This document shows, piece by piece, positions 29,937-32,965 of a stretch of DNA of 32,965 bases. Source of the stretch: Parcubacteria group bacterium (GTDB lineage Bacteria; Patescibacteriota; Minisyncoccia; UBA6257; UBA11618). A model generated the notes under the pieces. That model saw only the letters and a program-made list of their open reading frames with translations, was not told where the DNA came from and made no database searches. The translations under genes were made by a program, and so were the position numbers. Position 1 is the stretch's first letter. Each line of letters opens with the position of its first letter. The DNA lies in the NCBI GenBank assembly GCA_943349395.1, contig CALQZH010000006.1, positions 1-32,965 of the forward strand, written 5' to 3'.

Positions 29937-30715
29937 TGATCGCCTCGGAAACCGTATAGATTCTTAAATAGCATCGCGACGAGGATCGGCCCCGTGCCTC
30001 CGGGCGTCAGCGTATGAAAGCGCAATCTCGCCTCATCCGCCTTGAGCGCATCCTGATCTGCATCCGGCGGAACGCCGAAATCTATCAATGCCGCGCCGTC
30101 CGGAAGCGTTGCGGGATCGACAACGCCGGTCTTACCGACCCCTGAAATGACGAGATCCGCACGCGACATGATCGCCTGAGGATCTTCAGTATCTATATCG
30201 ACGACTTCATATAAAATCCCTTCATTTCGAAGCCAAGCCCCAATCGGCCCCCCTACCAGGAACCCCTGACCCACGAGAACGATGGTCTTGAAATCCCTTA
30301 TCACGCACCCCTGATCCGCGAGGATCGCGCGCACCGTTCCCACGGCCGGCGACTCGAAGGGCGCCATGCCCGTGAGATTGTCGATATCCTTCTTCGGATC
30401 GATGAATGAAATGAGGATATCGCGATCGAACCCGGATGGAAGCGGAAGTTGGAGCACGATGCCGGAAACGAATATGTCGCGCGAAAGCTCACGCAGGATA
30501 TTTTCCGCATCAGCCCGAGAGGCATCAGCCGCGAGCTCATGCAAACGGAAAGAAATGCCGAGTCGCTCGGCGACCGCACGCTTCCGCGCCACGAACGCAC
30601 GCGACGCATCGGTACCGCCGATCATCACCACAGCGAGCGATCCCGCAGGCTTCGGACGCGCCGCAAGGTCGACTATGATCCGCTCCGCTATCCCCCCGCC
30701 GTCGATCGCAGCCAT
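29933..30715 (-). CDS. folD: Methylenetetrahydrofolate dehydrogenase/cyclohydrolase FolD
   Basis: GIVLQLPLPSGFDRDILISFIDPKKDIDNLT, VLVGQGFLVGGPIGAWL, LVISGVGKTGVV, LIDFGV, TPGGTGPILVAML. Confidence 0.92.
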   Translation of the reverse strand: MAAIDGGGIAERIIVDLAARPKPAGSLAVVMIGGTDASRAFVARKRAVAERLGISFRLHELAADASRADAENILRELSRDIFVSGIVLQLPLPSGFDRDILISFIDPKKDIDNLTGMAPFESPAVGTVRAILADQGCVIRDFKTIVLVGQGFLVGGPIGAWLRNEGILYEVVDIDTEDPQAIMSRADLVISGVGKTGVVDPATLPDGAALIDFGVPPDADQDALKADEARLRFHTLTPGGTGPILVAMLFKNLYGFRGDH

Positions 30716-31930
30716 CTATTCGTAGAGCGGAAACTTCTTCATCATCGCCTCGACCTCTTTCTTCACGCTCGCCGGCTTTTCCTTCAAGACGAGCACGCGC
30801 TCGAAGAACCCGGCGATCGCGGCCATGTCGCGCTCCTTCATGCCGCGCGTCGTGACCGCGGGAGTGCCAACGCGGACGCCTGACGGATAAAACGGCGACG
30901 CGTCGCCAGGGATAGCATTGCGGTTCGCCGTAATACCCGCAGCCTCGAGCAAAGTCTCGGCTTCCATGCCCCCGAGCGGGATCGGCGAGCAATCGATGAC
31001 CATGAGATGGATGTCCGTGCCATCAGTCACGAGCCTGAACCCGCGCTTGATGAGAGCGACGGCAAGCGCCTTCGCGTTCAGAAGGACCTGCTTCTGATAC
31101 TTCTTGAAATCGGGACGGAGCGCCTCGAATCCCATGCGCGCGATCGCGGCCGTGACATGGTTGTGCGGCCCGCCCTGCAAGCCGGGGAACACGACGCGGT
31201 CGATGCGGTCGGCGAAATCCTTCCGGCAAGCGATGAACGCGCCGCGCGGCCCGCGAAGTGTCTTGTGCGTCGTCGAGGTCACGACGTCCGCGTGCGGGAA
31301 GGGCGACGGGTGGAGTCCCGCGGCGACGAGCCCGGCGATATGCGAGATATCGGCGACATGGTGCGCGCCCGCCTTCTTCGCCGCGTGCCCGAACTTCGCG
31401 AAGTCGAGCGCGCGCGGATAGCTCGTGACGCCCGACACGATCACCTTCGCCTGGTGCTGTATCGCCATGCGCTCGATCTCGATATAATCGAGCAAGCCGT
31501 CGGACCCGAGCCCGTACTGCACGGAATGGAACAGGCGGCCCGGCATGGCAACCCGGTGGCCGTGCGAAAGGTGCCCGCCCGCGGCGAGCCCCATGCCGAG
31601 CAAGGTCTCCCCCGGCTGCATGAGCGCGAGATACGCCGCGAGATTGGCGCCGGACCCGGAATACGGCTGGACGTTCACGTGCCAGTCGGCACCGAGACGG
31701 AAAACCTTCTTGATACGCTCCGCGGCCAAAGTCTCGATCGTGTCATACAGGGCATTGCCCGGGTAATACCGCTTGCCGGGATACCCCTCGGAATACTTAT
31801 TGATGAGGGGCGAGCCGAGAAGAGCCATGATCTCCTTCGAAGCATAGTTCTCCGAAGGGATGAGGTTTATCGTCCCCCGCTGGCGCGCGAGCTCCGAAAC
31901 GGCCGCTTTTTCGAGGACGGGATCCTTCAT
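30716..31930 (-). CDS. glyA: Serine hydroxymethyltransferase
   Basis: INLIPSENYASKEIMALLGSPLINKYSEGYPGKRYYPGN, ADISHIAGLVAAGLHPSPFPHADVVTSTTHKTLRGPRGAFI. Start at MKDPVLEKAAVSEL (31930); the 492-aa track ORF is over-extended. Confidence 0.97.
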   Translation of the reverse strand: MKDPVLEKAAVSELARQRGTINLIPSENYASKEIMALLGSPLINKYSEGYPGKRYYPGNALYDTIETLAAERIKKVFRLGADWHVNVQPYSGSGANLAAYLALMQPGETLLGMGLAAGGHLSHGHRVAMPGRLFHSVQYGLGSDGLLDYIEIERMAIQHQAKVIVSGVTSYPRALDFAKFGHAAKKAGAHHVADISHIAGLVAAGLHPSPFPHADVVTSTTHKTLRGPRGAFIACRKDFADRIDRVVFPGLQGGPHNHVTAAIARMGFEALRPDFKKYQKQVLLNAKALAVALIKRGFRLVTDGTDIHLMVIDCSPIPLGGMEAETLLEAAGITANRNAIPGDASPFYPSGVRVGTPAVTTRGMKERDMAAIAGFFERVLVLKEKPASVKKEVEAMMKKFPLYE

Positions 31931-31993
31931 ATGGGAATAAGTATATACCCCAATGGGCCGGAAAAATCCACGGCATCGTGATATCGTAAAGGA

Positions 31994-32965
31994 ATGAAAG
32001 CGCGCCCGATCATGATACGGACCGCGATCGTCGTGATCGCATGGCTCGCCGTCTTCGACGCGTCGATCGTCGCGAAGCGCGAGATCGCGCGCCGCATGCC
32101 GCGCGCGGAAAAGCCTAGGCCCTCGTTCGTGTTCGTAAAGCCGAACGCCGAAGAGATCGCCTCGATGGATGCAGGACGGATTCCCAAAGGACATGTCATG
32201 ATCCCGCTCATAAAAGATACGTCCGTATTTTCCTGCCCTGAAACGAAATGCGCGATCTTAGGAACGCTCCTCGCGGGAAACGAGATCCAGGTGGACATGA
32301 ACGCGACCGGAAACTGGATAACGGTGCCATGGAAGGGCCGGCCGGGAATGCCGGACACGACAGGATACGTTTCGGCAGAGGAGCTGTCACGCAACCTGCA
32401 AGAGCCCCCGCCGCCGCCCAAGGCGGCGTTCGAGCCGGACGCCACGACATCCGCGAACGCAGAGCCTGCGGACCCCGTAGCCATAGATCCGCAGACTATC
32501 GTGGGTATCGTATGCCAATTCGACAAGGACGAAGGCGGAGCCCAGGACAGGCGCATGACGCGCGGATCGGGGGTGATCGCGACGAACGACGGGTACGTGA
32601 TCACCGCGCGAAGCGTGGTCGATCTCAATTATCTGAATGAGGGGTTGGAAAACTACGAGCTCACAGGCTGCCTCGTGGGCCAGCTTCCCGCATCGGAACC
32701 GCTTCCGAGCGCGGAAGCGATACGGAAGATAAACGCCTTCGTACGCATCCCATACCTTGCGTACACCGCAGACCTCGCCTTCGTTCCGCCTCCGGGCGAC
32801 ATGAGCGAGTACGAAAAAGCATGGCTCGACTTCGCGGTGCTGAAAATCAAGGGCATGAACCCCGACGCACGTTGGTTCGGCGGCCCCACGGCGCTCCCCG
32901 ACGAATTTCCCGCGGCACCGCTCCTCATATCTGAATTACCGAAAGTAGGCGACAGCACGATGAAC
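31994..32965 (+). CDS. Truncated HtrA-like (trypsin-fold) protein with SH3-like N-terminal region; runs off the right edge
   Basis: Open frame 31994-32965 (324 codons): MKARPIMIRTAIVVIAWLAVFDASIV (membrane anchor), VFSCPETKCAILGTLLAGNEIQVDMNATGNWITVPW (SH3-like), GSGVIATNDGYVITARSVVD ... WLDFAVLKIKG (HtrA-like). Confidence 0.7.
   Translation, partial: MKARPIMIRTAIVVIAWLAVFDASIVAKREIARRMPRAEKPRPSFVFVKPNAEEIASMDAGRIPKGHVMIPLIKDTSVFSCPETKCAILGTLLAGNEIQVDMNATGNWITVPWKGRPGMPDTTGYVSAEELSRNLQEPPPPPKAAFEPDATTSANAEPADPVAIDPQTIVGIVCQFDKDEGGAQDRRMTRGSGVIATNDGYVITARSVVDLNYLNEGLENYELTGCLVGQLPASEPLPSAEAIRKINAFVRIPYLAYTADLAFVPPPGDMSEYEKAWLDFAVLKIKGMNPDARWFGGPTALPDEFPAAPLLISELPKVGDSTMN

Noticed and set aside
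31007-31981. 324-aa plus-strand ORF
   Set aside because: Antisense to glyA.

Overview
This looks like a 33 kb chromosomal window from a small-genome bacterium, probably Candidate Phyla Radiation (Parcubacteria-like). That assignment is an inference from gene content and style, not a database result. From left to right: (1) a minus-strand surface-polysaccharide cluster (methyltransferase, glycosyltransferases, GNAT-like protein, flippase, Wzy/O-antigen ligase with TPRs), 1-7770. (2) A large secreted S-layer-like protein with an N-terminal peptidoglycan-binding domain, 7837-11097, followed by an apparently independent structured small RNA and a second Wzy/O-antigen-ligase paralogue. (3) clpB. 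(4) A cysteine desulfurase and a YkuK-like protein. (5) An accessory stretch (about 19.1-23.8 kb) of orphan monocistrons. It contains a winged-helix + Cas2-like (PaaX/Cas2-type) gene flanked by two related long palindromes. (6) ftsK, a RodZ-like gene and recA. (7) More orphans, then folD, glyA and a truncated HtrA-like gene. The strongest candidates for undescribed biology are the Cas2/PaaX-like gene with paired, covarying palindromes (20043-20674), the promoter-to-terminator small RNA with alternative pairings (11243-11357), and a repeated insulated orphan-gene architecture (canonical TTGACA promoter + SD + orphan ORF + intrinsic terminator). The last contrasts with apparently leaderless housekeeping genes. 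All calls are by eye, and no homology search or folding program was run.
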